From positions 23,348,827-23,412,826 of the forward strand of contig CM037476.1 in the NCBI GenBank assembly GCA_021014325.1: a stretch of 64,000 nucleotides of DNA, read 5' to 3'. Positions 37,505 to 48,793 of the stretch are shown piece after piece; position 1 is the first letter of the stretch, and each line of letters starts with the position of its first letter. Position numbers and translations under genes: made by a program. The notes beneath the pieces are model-generated. The model saw nothing but the letters and a program-made list of their open reading frames with translations. It ran no database searches and was not told the origin of the DNA. The stretch is from Plazaster borealis (lineage: Eukaryota > Echinodermata > Asteroidea > Forcipulatida > Labidiasteridae).

Positions 37505-38095
37505 TCTTTCTTGAAGTTGATAACTAGAGGATTGGAATGAATGAACTTTTCCAGAAAACAATGAGCTACAATTCCTTTATGATATGTTTCTTGATAAATA
37601 AGGAATTGGAATGAATAAACTCTTCCAAAAACCAATGATGTTCAATCCATTAAAGATATGTTTTTTGATAACTAGAGGATTGGAATGGATAAACTCTTTC
37701 AAAAACCAATGAGCTACAATTCCTTTATGATATGTTTCTTGATAACTAGAGGATTGGAATGAATGAACTCTTTCAAAAACCAATGAGCTACAATTCCTTT
37801 ATAATATGTTTCTTGATAACTAGAGGAATGGAATGAATGTACTCTACTAAAAACCAATAATGTACCATCCCTTTATGATGTTTCTTGATAACGAGGGGAT
37901 CGGACTGAATGTACTTTACCATTCCTTCCTGGTATGTGTCCCATTGTGTCGGTTTGGAGGATTCTTTTTCAAATGATAAATGATGCGCATTCCATTTATG
38001 GCAAAAGTCTTAATATCTCTCGAAATGGAGGTAAAGATCTTCCCTTCCAGAAACCAATGGTGTACCATCCTTTGTTTTGTTAAAGTAGGGGATTG
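37505..38095 (+). repeat. satellite family F, array 3
   Basis: Five or six good units of about 70-75 bp to roughly 37905, then decayed units to about 38095. Shared motifs are GATAACTAGAGGATTGGAATG, AACTCTTTCAAAAACCAATGA and TTCCTTTATGATATGTTTC. This is the longest family F array. Confidence 0.88.
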
Positions 38096-38952
38096 AAATG
38101 ATAGGTGTATTTTTTCTTCTGACCAGCAAATGTCTTAATAAACAGCTTGAGATGTTTCAACCACTTGTGTTGCCTCTGGCAATACACGATGAAGCCTCAT
38201 CAGTGATTGATAACTGTCTCAAGACCTATCTATACGGGGGGATGTGTGCTATGAGAGGGTGTGAACCCCTTGTCCATCACGAACTTCTCATCACCAACAC
38301 CATTATAAACCACGTCTTCAGAGCATCGATTTAAAACCCTTGTGTGTGTGTGTGTGTGTTTTCTTTCTTGTCCTTTACTGTTGGCAACGTATGGGATAAG
38401 CACATCTTCTGAATTGATTGAATACACTAGTCAGTGGCAAGTATCTATGGCAACATTATCAGTACGGGATCTTTGTAGGAAAAGACACCGCGCCTGCCTA
38501 GTCAACATATTTAGCCAGTCCCGGTGTTGACTGAACCGATAAGTTGGGCAAACAAGACGCTCGGTGAGCATGTGTGTATAATAGTACCAATGGGAAGAGA
38601 AACATAGGAGGGTGGGGGTCGAATGTTAGTGTATCTTGACCGGTTGCGACCGAGATTTTGTGGAGAAAGAGGAAGAATGAAGACGGGGGAAAGAGACGTC
38701 GATCGATGATTGGATGGATGGATTGGAAGATAGAAATGGTTCACTATACTGACGCTACATATGCCTTTTTTCTGCTTTTTTATTGAAATATTTTGGCGGG
38801 AATGCTAACCGTTTCAGCCTTGGGTTTTTCTATTTTTAAATTGTTCATTATGACATCGTAAGCAAACATGCAAAATACCTGGAGTTCTTTGTTTCTGTGC
38901 AACGTAGAAAATCATATGTATCTGTTTAAAATACTTTTATGGTACGGCCATC
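38096..38952. other. intergenic with short TG repeat
   Basis: A (TG)n tract lies at 38341-38358. Open frames are short. Nothing else recognised. Confidence 0.55.
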
Positions 38953-39006
38953 CTGTTGTTGATGTTGTTGTTGTTGTTGTGTTGTTGTTGCTGTTGTTGT
39001 TGTTGT

Positions 39007-39037
<31 letters not shown>

Positions 39038-39044
39038 TTTGTTC
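38953..39044. repeat. TTG/CTG trinucleotide microsatellite
   Basis: Imperfect (TTG)n with CTG interruptions, giving poly-Leu or poly-Val frames on + and Asn/Thr-rich frames on the minus strand. Not coding. Confidence 0.95.
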
Positions 39045-39114
39045 ATGTTTGTCTGAAAATCATTGATAATAACTTCGTCTTGGGAAGCCGACGATGTATG
39101 AAAGATTGTAAAAA

Positions 39115-39330
39115 AGGGTTCTAGTCCCGGTCGTGACACTTGTGTCATTAAAAGCAATACACTTAACCATTATTGCTTCATCCTTAGGATGGGACATAAA
39201 GCCGTTGGTCCCGTGTATTCTGTAAGGCACGTAAAAGAACCCAGTGCACTTATCGCTATTGAGAGAATGGGTTTGCCCGGTGTTTCTGGAAGTGGCTGCT
39301 GAATGCATCTAAGCACCTTGTCACTGACAA
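39115..39330 (+). mobile_element. SINE (S4), 5'-truncated in the head
   Basis: Starts inside the B box (GGGTTCTAGTCCCGGTCGTGA) and continues with CACTTAACCATTATTGCTTC, GGGACATAAAGCCGTTGGTC, GCACGTAAAAGAACCCAGTG, GGGTTTGCCCGGTGTTTCTG and AGCACCTTGT. It ends near a short CATATTT repeat. Confidence 0.85.
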
Positions 39331-39530
39331 GATGTTACATAAAATGGGTCTCATATTTCATATTTCATATTTCATATAAATATTTCAAAAACCTGTCTGG
39401 AAATAAATGATGATAAACGGTAGTTATTATTAAAAGCACATTTTACATGGCATGGCTGGGAACCTGACAATCGTGGGTAGATTAAAATGACACGTGAGAG
39501 ATTATGAACTAGGTATTTTATCTGCAAGTA

Positions 39531-40204
39531 AGTACCTGAACGACAACGCGATCGTGTGAAAAACATTTTTCACGGACGTCACGTAAGAAAAATATGCAAG
39601 CGTAACAAGAGTACTATTTCTTTGTAGTTACCTGAACGTTAACGTGAGCATGTGAAGCATTTGTCACGGACGTCACGTAAAAAAAAAGACGGAAGCGTAA
39701 CAAGAGTACTATTTCTTTTACGTTAATACGTCTCTACACGTAGTTACCTGGACGTCAACGTAAGCATGTGAAACATTTGTCACGGACGTCACGTAACAAA
39801 AATACGCAAGCGTAACAAGATTAATCTTTCTTTTTTACGTCAATACGTCTCTACACGTATAGTTACCTGAACGAAAACGCGAGCATGTGAAATATTTGTC
39901 ACGGACGTCACGTAAAAAAAATACGCAAGCGTAACAAGATTGCTTTTTTTTACGTCAATACGTCTCTACACGTAGTTACCTGGACGTCAACATGAACGTG
40001 TTAAACATTTGTCACGGACGTCACGTGAAAAAAATACGCAAGCGTAACAAGATTGCTATTTCTTTTTTACGTCAATACGTCTCTACACGTAGTTACTTGC
40101 ACGTCAACGTGAGCGTGTGAAACATTTGTCACGGACGTCACGTTAAACAGAAATACGCAAACGTAACAACGTTACTATTTCTTGTTTACGTCAATACGTC
40201 GGTG
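39531..40204 (+). repeat. 116-bp tandem repeat rich in ACGT
   Basis: Six units starting near 39531, 39627, 39743, 39862, 39975 and 40092. Each holds GTTACCTGAACGTCAACGTG, CATTTGTCACGGACGTCACG, ATACGCAAGCGTAACAAG and TACGTCAATACGTCTCTACA. ACGT tetranucleotides, GACGTC palindromes and CACGT cores are very frequent, in contrast to the AT-rich surroundings. Confidence 0.95.
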
Positions 40205-40224
40205 CAGTCGATCGTACTCGAGCT

Positions 40225-40393
40225 GGGCCCAATTTCATGAAGCTGCTTAAGCACAAAGGGTAGCAAAGCACAAGAACAATTTGTTTACCAGCCAAAATAC
40301 CATGTCACATGCACCATTTCTGACTGGTATCCTGCCAATATTTGCTAAGCACAAAATATTGTCTGCGTAAGCAGCTCTTGATATTTTTGCCCT
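40225..40393. mobile_element. MITE family C (C3)
   Basis: Left end GGGCCCAATTTCATGAAGCTG. The right end is degraded (CAGCTCTTGATATTTTTGCCC). Interior TTTACCAGCCAAAATACCAT and TTGCTAAGCACAAA match C1 and C2. Confidence 0.8.
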
Positions 40394-42338
40394 GGAATGG
40401 GCAACAAGAGATGACATCATCTGGCAACAGCACAAACTTTGTGCGTTCACGTTAGCGTTGGTTGTTGGTGTTGTTTTTTGTTTGTTTTTTTGTTTTTGTT
40501 TTCTCACGTAAATTTCAGCATAAAACCTTCCTAGTGTACATGTATATTTATTCGAGGTGTCAACGATGCTCGAAGAACCTGTATCATGCTACTACAATAT
40601 TCGTCATGTCCCCTGCATTCAATAACAACAACCATACAGGTTCCCACCATACCCTCAAGGTACCTGACCATCTTCCCTCCTAGCCTCGGTTTTGTTTCAC
40701 TGTTTCAAATATGGAAGAAAACTTCACCCTCGCGAAGCTATAATACTATACACCAATCAAAAATGCAAATTCTCCGTATAGCAAACACGGAGCAGACTTT
40801 CCCTTCGAGCCTCTCTTTGATTACATTATTGTAAAGGGGGGAGGAAAAACAAGATGGCGACTTCGCGGTAATGGTCTTTAATATAAGCCCATAGGCGCCA
40901 AGCTAGCAAACAATAAGTACATCAGGGTTCCCATCTACTTTCTGACCTTAGTGGTATGTCACTTTCAGCTAAGTATCCCATTAATCTGCAACCGTGCTCT
41001 CGCAACGGTACTCTCCATTTCCAATCATCCATTCAGGTCTCTGATGGCAAAGCTCTTGTTTTCCACTTGCTCTGCGGACAAGTGCAAGGCCTCATCGGAT
41101 ACCTCGATCGGCACCACGAGAAAACGAAACCCTCCTGTTTGTTCCCCCCGAATACTGAAGCGCAGGGGCGGGGGGTCACGGGGACTATAACAACGGCGTT
41201 CCATACCCCCCTCATCGCGTAGCCTACTTTCCCCACTAATTACAACCTAGGCGACCGACCCTTTTCCATCACTCAGAGCGCTAATTTCCCCCGCATGTGA
41301 CCACGAAAAGTACAAAAAATTGCGAGGATTAGAGAAAGGCCGAACGATATGGTTTCGTGTGAGCGTGAAATCGGATCGACTCGCCGGGTCTGTCGTCTTA
41401 AAGTGAAAAACCCTCGGCCGGGTTGCCCCTGCTACTAGCCTGGTTCAGACAGGTACAGGAGCGTCAGGCACGGAGTGGGGATCACACCCACGGCACTAGC
41501 TGGCCACAATCCCGTCCGACATAAGACACCTGTATCTCTACTCAAGCCAAACGCACGTACTTGTGTAAAGCAACTCTAGCTGGGATAAATTTAACTTGGT
41601 GACGGGCTAATCCTGCACGTTCCCCACTCGCGGCCTGATTGTATATCGTGCACTTTGTCATGTTGTACAAGGCCGATGAACCAGTTAGAAAAAGGAAAGT
41701 TTATACAATTGAAAGATTTCTTTCAACCGAGAGGACTGCCTGGAAAATTTCGTACGAAGTGGAAAGTTTTAGTGAGCTATGTCCTCGGTTGACCCCCCGA
41801 GGTGTACTTTTTGGACGGTGGGGGCGCTTCTAGAAGAGGTGAATCATGGGATACCATCCTATAGTCATACATACATCCACCATTTGGATTATTTTTATGT
41901 ATCAGATTTCTGGTTATAGATCGGTTACTGCGAAAGGCAAGGGATATACTGTAAATCAATCAAAAGACCGCAGTAATTCGTCTTATTTGGAGCAAATATG
42001 AAAACATGGACGAAAAGCTCGCCCACGTTACTGTGGGCTTGCATGAGGCATTCACGAGCCAGAACGCAATCAATGTCAAAGAGAATATCTGTTGCTTACC
42101 AGAATTACATGAAATCAGCACACCAGCTACATCAATGAGAAATACTTCTTGTTTTGGCTGGTTACCCAATTCCTGCAAAGTGAGATATTTCCCTACTGAA
42201 CACATTTGTTTTGCTTGCTTTAACAAAAAGTGGGTATAGAAAGTCCAGACCTCGAAAAGGTGTGTTTTGTTCTTGTTTCGTGGTAGGTGTGGGATGTTTT
42301 TGCTGGTGGGAGCGTAGAAGGGGGGGGGGGGTTCTGAA
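40394..42338. other. intergenic with GC-richer block
   Basis: Segment about 41030-41640 is GC-richer than its flanks and yields overlapping frames on both strands with no recognised domain. A poly-G run at 42320-42330 abuts the truncated MITE B4. No gene can be supported. Confidence 0.45.
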
Positions 42339-42545
42339 ATTGGAATACACAATATGAGAAGCGTTACTTCTCAGATTCAAATTTGTGGAGATAGAAAGTG
42401 ATATCTTTTTCCATAACAGCAGTACTTCGAAGTGAAAAGTTTCTCAAAATGCATTTCACTATCCGAAGCTGCTGTACTTCTTACCAAGTAAGTTTTTATT
42501 GCCATTAATGTTCAGAGTCATTACCAAACGTATACAGACCCTTAA
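42339..42545 (+). mobile_element. MITE family B, 5'-truncated copy (B4)
   Basis: Matches the right half of B3 from TTGGAATACACAATATGAG through TACTTCGAAGTGAAAAGT, GCTGCTGTACTTCTTACC and the terminal CATTACCAAACGTATACAG. The left half is missing and the central hairpin is reduced to GAAGCGTTACTTCTC. Confidence 0.85.
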
Positions 42546-42769
42546 AAACCAACATTTTGAAGGCGGTATTTAAAAAAAAAATCATTACTATATTAGTAAC
42601 TAACAATAAAATAATAATAAATAAATGTAAACAAATAAAAATAATCAATTAAACACCCATTTTGTAGCCTCTAAATTCCTAAATACGTCACTTGTGATGC
42701 TCTTCTACAATATTGCCAATAACATAGGTACCTATTTTTGAACATGTGTAATTACTTACCAGTCTTGTA

Positions 42770-43758
42770 CACTCTAAACTCCCGGTTCAGAATTGACCCA
42801 GATTCGGATCAGAATTGATCCGGATTCCGGATCTCAGCTGGGGACCTGACCCAGCTGGGTCAGGTTGACCCTGAAACGGGTTTACAAAATTGGGATTTTA
42901 ACTCGGATTCTGAGTCAGTTGTACCCTTTTCTGGGTCAGTATGATATCCTGAACTGGTTTACAAAATTGGGATTTCAACTCGTATTCTGAGTCAGTTGCA
43001 CCCTTTTCTGGGTCAGTATGATATCCTGAACTGGTTTACAAAATTGGGATTTCAACTCGTATTCTGAGTCAGTTGCACCCTTTTCTGGGTCAGTATGATA
43101 TCCTGAACTGGTTTGCAAAATTTGGATTTTAACTCGGATTCTGAGTCAGTTGTACCCTTTTCTGGGTCAGTATGATATCCTGAACTGGTTTACAAAATTG
43201 GGATTTTAACTCGGATTCTGAGTCAGTTGTACCCTTTTTGGGTCATGTTGACACAAAGTCAGGGTCATACTGAGAATTGGATGCAACTGACTCAGAATCT
43301 GAGTTAGAATCCCAGTTTGTAAACCAGTTTAGGGTCATACAGAGAATTGGGTGCAACTGACTCAGAATCCGAGTTAGAATCCTAATTTTGTAAACCAAAT
43401 CAGGGTCATAGTGACCCAGAATTGGGTGCAACTGACTCAGAATCCGAGTTAAAATCCCAATTTTGTAAACCAGTTCAGGGTCAACCTGACCCATAATTGA
43501 CCCATAACCTGACCCATAATTGGATTCTGAGTCAGTTGCACCCAATTATGGGTGCAACTGACTCAGAATCTGAGTTAAAATCCTAATTTTGTAAACCAAA
43601 TCAGGGTCATACTGACCCAGAATTGGGTGCAACTGACTCAGAATCTGAGTTAAAATCCCAATTTTGTAAACTAGTTCAGGGTCAACCTGACCCAGAGTAG
43701 GTTAGGCCCCAAGGTACCCGGCATCCTGGTCGATTGTGACCTGTTAGTTTTGAGAGTG
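42770..43758. mobile_element. TIR element family D, expanded copy (D4)
   Basis: Left end CACTCTAAACTCCCGG, right end GTTAGTTTTGAGAGTG; TA flanks both sides. Subterminal GAATTGACCCAGATTCGG and CCTGGTCGATTGTGACCTG are family D motifs. The interior is an array of about 76-bp units in two opposite orientations (see 42850-43700), making this copy about 990 bp against 170-245 bp for D1, D3 and D5. Confidence 0.87.
42850..43700. repeat. inverted 76-bp tandem array inside D4
   Basis: Units at about 42870-43245 read GGTTTACAAAATTGGGATTT, AACTCGGATTCTGAGTCAG, TTGTACCCTTTTCTGGGTCA. From about 43255 the units run as the reverse complement (AACTGACTCAGAATCTGAG, TAAAATCCCAATTTTGTAAA). The two arms, each about 400 bases, could fold into one long hairpin. 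Confidence 0.9.
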
Positions 43759-43856
43759 TATATGGGGTTGGGGTTGGAGAGAGACCGCCACATATGTAGC
43801 TTGAAATTATTGGGGATCCCACTGCATTGTCAATATTCTCCTTTGGGATTTTTATA

Positions 43857-44425
43857 GACTGGGCAAGTCTCGCGCAAATCGCAAACTAGAACAAATCTCG
43901 AACGAAGACTATGTTTTTCTATGAAATCAAATCTTCTTTTAAAATTGTATTTGTACTAAATGCTTGAAAATAAAAATACCCAAAGCATATTTTTACAAAT
44001 AAGTTTACAATTTTTGTATACTACAAATATTTTTTTCAAATTAACATTGAAACGAAATTAAAACTTGGCACGAGGATGCTTATTGTTAGAAACTCCATTT
44101 GCCAATCACTCCCGAATGTGTGCGTCTATCCCATAGGTTTAATGACAACATGCCCGTCAGTTGGGCAGCATTCTTAATTTTTTACAAGTAATCGGAAACG
44201 GAGGTTAAGTCTTATTCTCAGGTTTTCTTCGTTGTTTGAAACGGTATTACTTTCATATTGTTTAACAATTAGTATTACATTCCCAACATAATATATAATT
44301 TGCATGGCCATAAACTACGTTAAACTAAAATAATTGACGAAACAAAATCCCGCCCACGTAAAACTCCATATGGTTGGGACCATAATGGTACCGGAAGTTC
44401 GAATATGCGCGAGACTTGCATAGTC
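43857..44425. mobile_element. TIR element family E, short copy (E2)
   Basis: Ends GACTGGGCAAGTCTCGCGC and GCGCGAGACTTGCATAGTC flanked by TA. Interior blocks match E1 (GAAATCAAATCTTCTTTTAA, CCATATGGTTGGGACCATAA, CCGGAAGTTCGAATATG). About 130 bases shorter than E1. Non-coding. Confidence 0.9.
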
Positions 44426-45009
44426 TATTAACTATTTTTATCTCGTCTGGGAAGAAAAGGTGGGCTCTGAAAAAGCTGGACTGGTCTTAAAGACAGGCAT
44501 GGTCTTACAGGCCCAGTGATTTCATCGGATAAAATTATTTCATTGGATAAACGTGCATCAGTGACGTAAGCTCTCCATATCTGCGTTATGATTGGTCCGA
44601 GGTGATGTAGTTTGTCAGCTTGCACTTTCGGTCGTCTGCACATGCAACGTGTGCATGAATGTTGTACAGTACATGCATGTAGTGTTGTTGTATTCACTAT
44701 GTGTACATGAACGTGACTGCGAATCTCCGTGTGAAATGAATGCGAGGTCAAAGTTACATCTGGCAACATCCGGTCAGGCAGGTATCTGGCGTTATTCACG
44801 AGCCTCGAAGTGTGACGTCAGCTCAACGTCTTCAGGAGCCTGAAGAGTGTTTACAGCTAATGAGCGTCATAATATTGTGAATTATTGAAGGATACGTGTT
44901 TTTGGCGGGAACTACTGCAGTACAAAATACTCCAAGTCAAGTCCACCTAATAATGGTCTGTGGCATCCAATTTGTTTGAAGTATCAGAAGGTCAACGCCC
45001 AGGTACTAG
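44426..45009. other. intergenic, no gene seen
   Basis: Mixed-composition sequence with overlapping short frames on both strands and no recognised domain. Confidence 0.5.
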
Positions 45010-45183
45010 ACTGTGGAAAAAAGTTTCCAGATTATGGTTTGTGTCCCTGTTATCATTGGAAACCTTGGGAGACGTTCATTCCTATTTACTGCAGGGAAAG
45101 TGTGGAATAGTTTTCCGTACCACATCAGGACTGTGGATACAACATCATTATTAAAAACTGCTCATAAAACTCATCTTTTTTAA
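45010..45183 (+). pseudogene. LINE reverse-transcriptase ORF2 C-terminal fragment
   Basis: The frame ending at the TAA of 45181-45183 reads ...GRRSFLFTAGKVWNSFPYHI, then RTVDTTSLLKTAHKTHLF and stop. The WNS(F/L)P...R....FK...KTHLF pattern is the usual C-terminus of jockey/CR1-type non-LTR retrotransposon ORF2 proteins. An in-frame stop just upstream (45007-45009) and loss of everything 5' make it a dead, 5'-truncated copy. The exact clade cannot be set from so short a piece. Confidence 0.7.
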
Positions 45184-45589
45184 AGTAAATGTTGACCAGT
45201 GATGGTCAACATACTTATTGTTTTCATTTTCTTTTGAAATGTTTTTGTATCATGAGCGAGCGCCATGGGCGCCTTTTTTGGCGGATACCGGCACTTTGCA
45301 GGACTCTTGTTGTTATTATTAACATTAAATGCTGGAATTATGGTCAAAACCATCTGATCTCTAACTCATACATCTTGCTATGTCTATTGGTCATGAAGTG
45401 GCAACCTTGGACAAAGAAAAGGAGAAGAGGCCGACAAAGAAGAAGATGGGGAGCTGTCATTAGATTAGTATGTAGGAAGATTATTTATTTATATATTCAG
45501 TTATTTATTTTTGTTTCATTACTCGTCCAACAGCACAATTAGCGTCAATAACAGGATGAATATATATAGGAAATAAGAAGAAATGTTCT
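45184..45589. other. LINE 3' flank and intergenic sequence
   Basis: Follows the LINE stop codon. The first part may be the element's 3'UTR. Contains AGAAAAGGAGAAGAGG-type purine-rich sequence. No other feature. Confidence 0.4.
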
Positions 45590-45735
45590 GTTTTAGATGT
45601 GGGAGGCAAACCCCAAATGGGGAAAACCCACGCAATCATAGGGAATGAAAATCCCCAAATCACATGCAAGTCTCCGGTCTGAAGTGGGCTTCAAACCAAG
45701 GTCCACAAAGAGGCGAAAGGCAGGGAAAGAAACCA
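45590..45735 (-). mobile_element. second SINE family, copy 1
   Basis: Shares with 57777-57912 the order AGATGTGGGA, AAACCCCAAA, AACCCACG, a CACATG motif and a B-box-like GGTTTGAAGCCCAC on the minus strand. The reverse-strand B box suggests a tRNA-derived SINE in minus orientation. Boundaries are approximate. Confidence 0.6.
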
Positions 45736-45747
45736 CCAGTCCAACCA

Positions 45748-45872
45748 GGGTCAAATTTCATGGCTCTGCTTACCGCGGAATTCTGCGCTTTTTACAGAGC
45801 CCAGTAATTCACATCATTCTATGGGTCGCAAGCGCCAAATTCCGCGGTAAGCAGAGCCTTGAAATTGGGTCC
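45748..45872. mobile_element. family C-related MITE with long inverted ends (C4)
   Basis: Left arm GGGTCAAATTTCATGGCTCT continuing GCTTACCGCGGAATT. The right arm is its complement, AATTCCGCGGTAAGCAGAGC then CTTGAAATTGGGTCC. The arms pair over about 35 bases and enclose only about 55. The GGGYCNAATTTCAT start links it to family C; the CCGCGG inner arm is unique to this copy. Confidence 0.82.
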
Positions 45873-46189
45873 TATTCTACCCGGATATGGACAAGAACAG
45901 CATGGAATATCATGAGTGGCGTTGATGAGGATGGCTACATCCTACACTGGATGAACACAGCCTAAATGATGATGATGATGGTACCATTAAAGTTGGCATG
46001 GGAAACAATTACATCTGAAACACTGTTATTTACTGGAACAGTTTCCTCTTTCGTAAAACTTTATTTGTCATTCCGTTATACATTATGAGCATCCCTAAAC
46101 CTGACGTGACTCAACCTCAGTACAAGTTTTACAAGTTTGATGTACAGGCGAAAAGGGTTTGAAATAAAATTTAAAAAGTATTTTTATTT

Positions 46190-46530
46190 TTGTAATTGTT
46201 TTTAAATACAGGTTCGCCCCAAACAAGGCTAAAAGTCACTCTTGGTAGCCTAAGGGGCTACAAGAATAAAAATATTAAGAAAGAAAAAAACTCAGGGGAG
46301 CTGAAGGTAGGAATTGATATTCCTCTTAAAACAGTCTAGATTGTAGGGTGGAGGGAAACTTGCAACAAGCAAGGAGTTCCAAAGAGATGCAGTACGTGGA
46401 ATAAAGCTGTTAGAATGGCTTTTTGTTCTACATCTCAGCAAAGCAAGAGTGTATGGCTGAGAAGAAGCAGACAACCTGGTTTCACGCTCAAACATCCTAA
46501 TAGGAGGAACCAGGTTCGGACACACTCTTC
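46190..46530 (-). pseudogene. LINE ORF2 C-terminus with 3'UTR hairpin tail
   Basis: On the minus strand, 46525 to 46292 encodes about 77 residues including MFERETRLSAS, SFIPRTASLWNSLL and FKRNINSYL, the C-terminal signature of jockey/CR1-type ORF2 proteins. Downstream on the same strand, 46291 to about 46190, lies a hairpin (TAGCCCCTTAGGCTA) and AATAAAAATA-like repeats, as at the 3' ends of such LINEs. The 5' part is missing beyond about 46530. No stop interrupts the remaining frame. A different clade from 45010-45183, judging by the sequence. Confidence 0.75.
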
Positions 46531-46559
46531 AACTAAGACGTGTCATTCCATGTTATATA

Positions 46560-46665
46560 TTCCTTGAAAACTACAGGATTCGATGTTCTGTCCCTTTGTT
46601 ATATGTTGAAAATCAGAGGATTGGAATGAATGTACTCTTTCAATAACCAATGATGTACAATCCCA
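46560..46665 (+). repeat. satellite family F, isolated unit
   Basis: One full unit plus a fragment: GAGGATTGGAATGAATGTAC, TCAATAACCAATGATGTAC. It lies just upstream of the LINE remnant. Confidence 0.8.
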
Positions 46666-48793
46666 AAATTCACTCCAAGTGGTCCGGCTGGCTAGGTCAG
46701 TGTTGAAAAGCATTCCTTTAACATGAAATATGGACCAGTGAAAAAGCTGACGGACCAGTGAAATGACAAGCTGAATGGTCCTGCTGGCTAGTCACTGCCA
46801 AAGTTAAGGCAAACCCTGCTCAGTCATTATGTAGTTGTCTAGCAGTCAATTATTTTACTGCAAATTCTGATTAAATATTTCGCTTGACAAATTAATGTTT
46901 TAATTTATGTGCTGAATACATTCAGTTGCACGCAATATTTAACATAAACGAAATGAAAATACGAAACATTAAAATGTACAAGAATAAAACGGTGATTGCC
47001 GAGGATTACAAAAAAAGTCAAAGACTAATTTGTTTTTCACTCTGGTCCTCAAAACAAAAACAAAAAATGGAAACAATCGGAAGAGGAAATAAGAACGCCA
47101 AGAACAACCAAGACGAAGAAAACAAACTAAAACAAATACTGAAGCGGGACTGTTAAAAAGCAATATATAAAAGGTATTTTGAGGCCCGTGATCCCAAACT
47201 TAATTAAAAAAGATAATGTAATAACTTAATCAACACATTATATTTAGTTAATATCCAATGCGGGAAAAGGGGAATTGGATAAAATAGACTAAGCCAAATA
47301 ATAACAAGTCGCTCACAGGACAGGGCCTTAAAAATAATGGAATTATTTTGTTATTGATTATGTTATTGATTATTTTGTTATTGGTTATTGATTATGTTGT
47401 TTTATGATTGATTGATTGATTGATTGGGTTTTTTTCCCTTCTTTTTAGCATCTCACATCTCAGGGAAGTGCATAACACCAAGTTTAATCCTTTGTTGTTA
47501 TTGATGACTTCCAGTGCTATGTGATTTTACTTATGATTGATAGATTAATGTCCAGAAAACGTCGTAACAGGTGCACAACCATAAAAGCCGAAATTGAAGT
47601 GACGATCTAGACGAGAATTTATTCTTAAATTAAGACGCATTCATTTGACAGGAAGCTTTATCGCGCCAAAAAGATGGGGTGAAAAACACAATTTCAAGAA
47701 GTGATACAGTGACATCCAATCAACTTTTTTTCCCTGTGTCTAGTTCTTTTAATCAGACTAGTGAGACCAGAACAGAAACTTTTATCACCAGGAGAATCAA
47801 CCCACACACATGTTGAGTTTCTTCAAGATTAGGTCGGCTTACCACACAATCATCGTAAACACAAAGTCATTTTCAAAATCATACTTTGACCTAATCCGAG
47901 GGAAATCCGCTGCTCGCGGTACAAAGAGTGCCGTTTATTGAACTCAGCGGGCGATCAGAGGCGACCAGCGTGGGGCTAGAAGATCGCGGGAGCCCCAGCG
48001 GGATTCGCAACCCCTTCACATCAATCATGTCAAACCATCGCCAGGACAGTTCCTAATCCAGCCTCTTCTTCTCTTGGCTGGACCAGGAACCACTGCCGAT
48101 ATCGGCTCATCAATTCCGCTCGTCTTCGGGATGTGGCCAGCAAACTTTGAAGGAGTTTATCCGGGAGAAATCCGTTTATAATGAAAGACCCGTTAGAGAA
48201 GAAAAAAGAAGAAGAAGAAGAAGGGAAAAAAAGCAGAATGAGGAAGACGGACTTATATACTTTTAACACTGCCAATTACGTACGGTCAATGTAGAGTGTG
48301 TCACATGACGACAAAAAAGTTCTCTCCTAAATTGTAGATTTAAAAGTCCACTGGAGACGTCTGTTGAGACTGGGCCCAGACTACGCTGATATTATTAATC
48401 GATTCACACTCGGATCAGCGGGGGGCTTAATCTCGTGTCTCTGTGGATGACCTCAAACTTAACGAGATTTGGCGAGAGTATGAAATTATACCGCTCGGTA
48501 GAAGGGTCAAAGATTACTTTGTTCACGTTAAGATTGCAATGTTGCAACAACAAAGTAATCAATACATTTAGGTTTTAATTTAAACAAGATGGGGAAAAGA
48601 CACAAACTTAACTTATGCCACTGTACACGGCGTTTTAAATGACCGCTTCCAAACTGATGGCTACGTCCACCATAGCCGGATCGCTGATTGGGCCTATCCT
48701 TCACTGTTGCCGCTTCATCCAGCAGCCATAGCCGTAGCCATTGCCGTAGCCGGGGCCATTGTGTACAGACGCAGCTTAAAGAAGCCCCGTACC
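46666..48793. other. intergenic, no gene seen
   Basis: AT-rich, with (TGAT)n at 47404-47428 and a GAA-rich stretch at 48195-48225. GGACCAGTGAAA occurs twice at 46732-46760. Segment 48660-48760 contains TAGCCGTAGCC, also seen near 57170. No gene recognised. Confidence 0.5.

Noticed and set aside
45189..45542. 117-residue frame downstream of the LINE remnant
   Set aside because: No domain and AT-rich Lys/Arg then Ile/Phe bias; more likely LINE 3'UTR or intergenic DNA.
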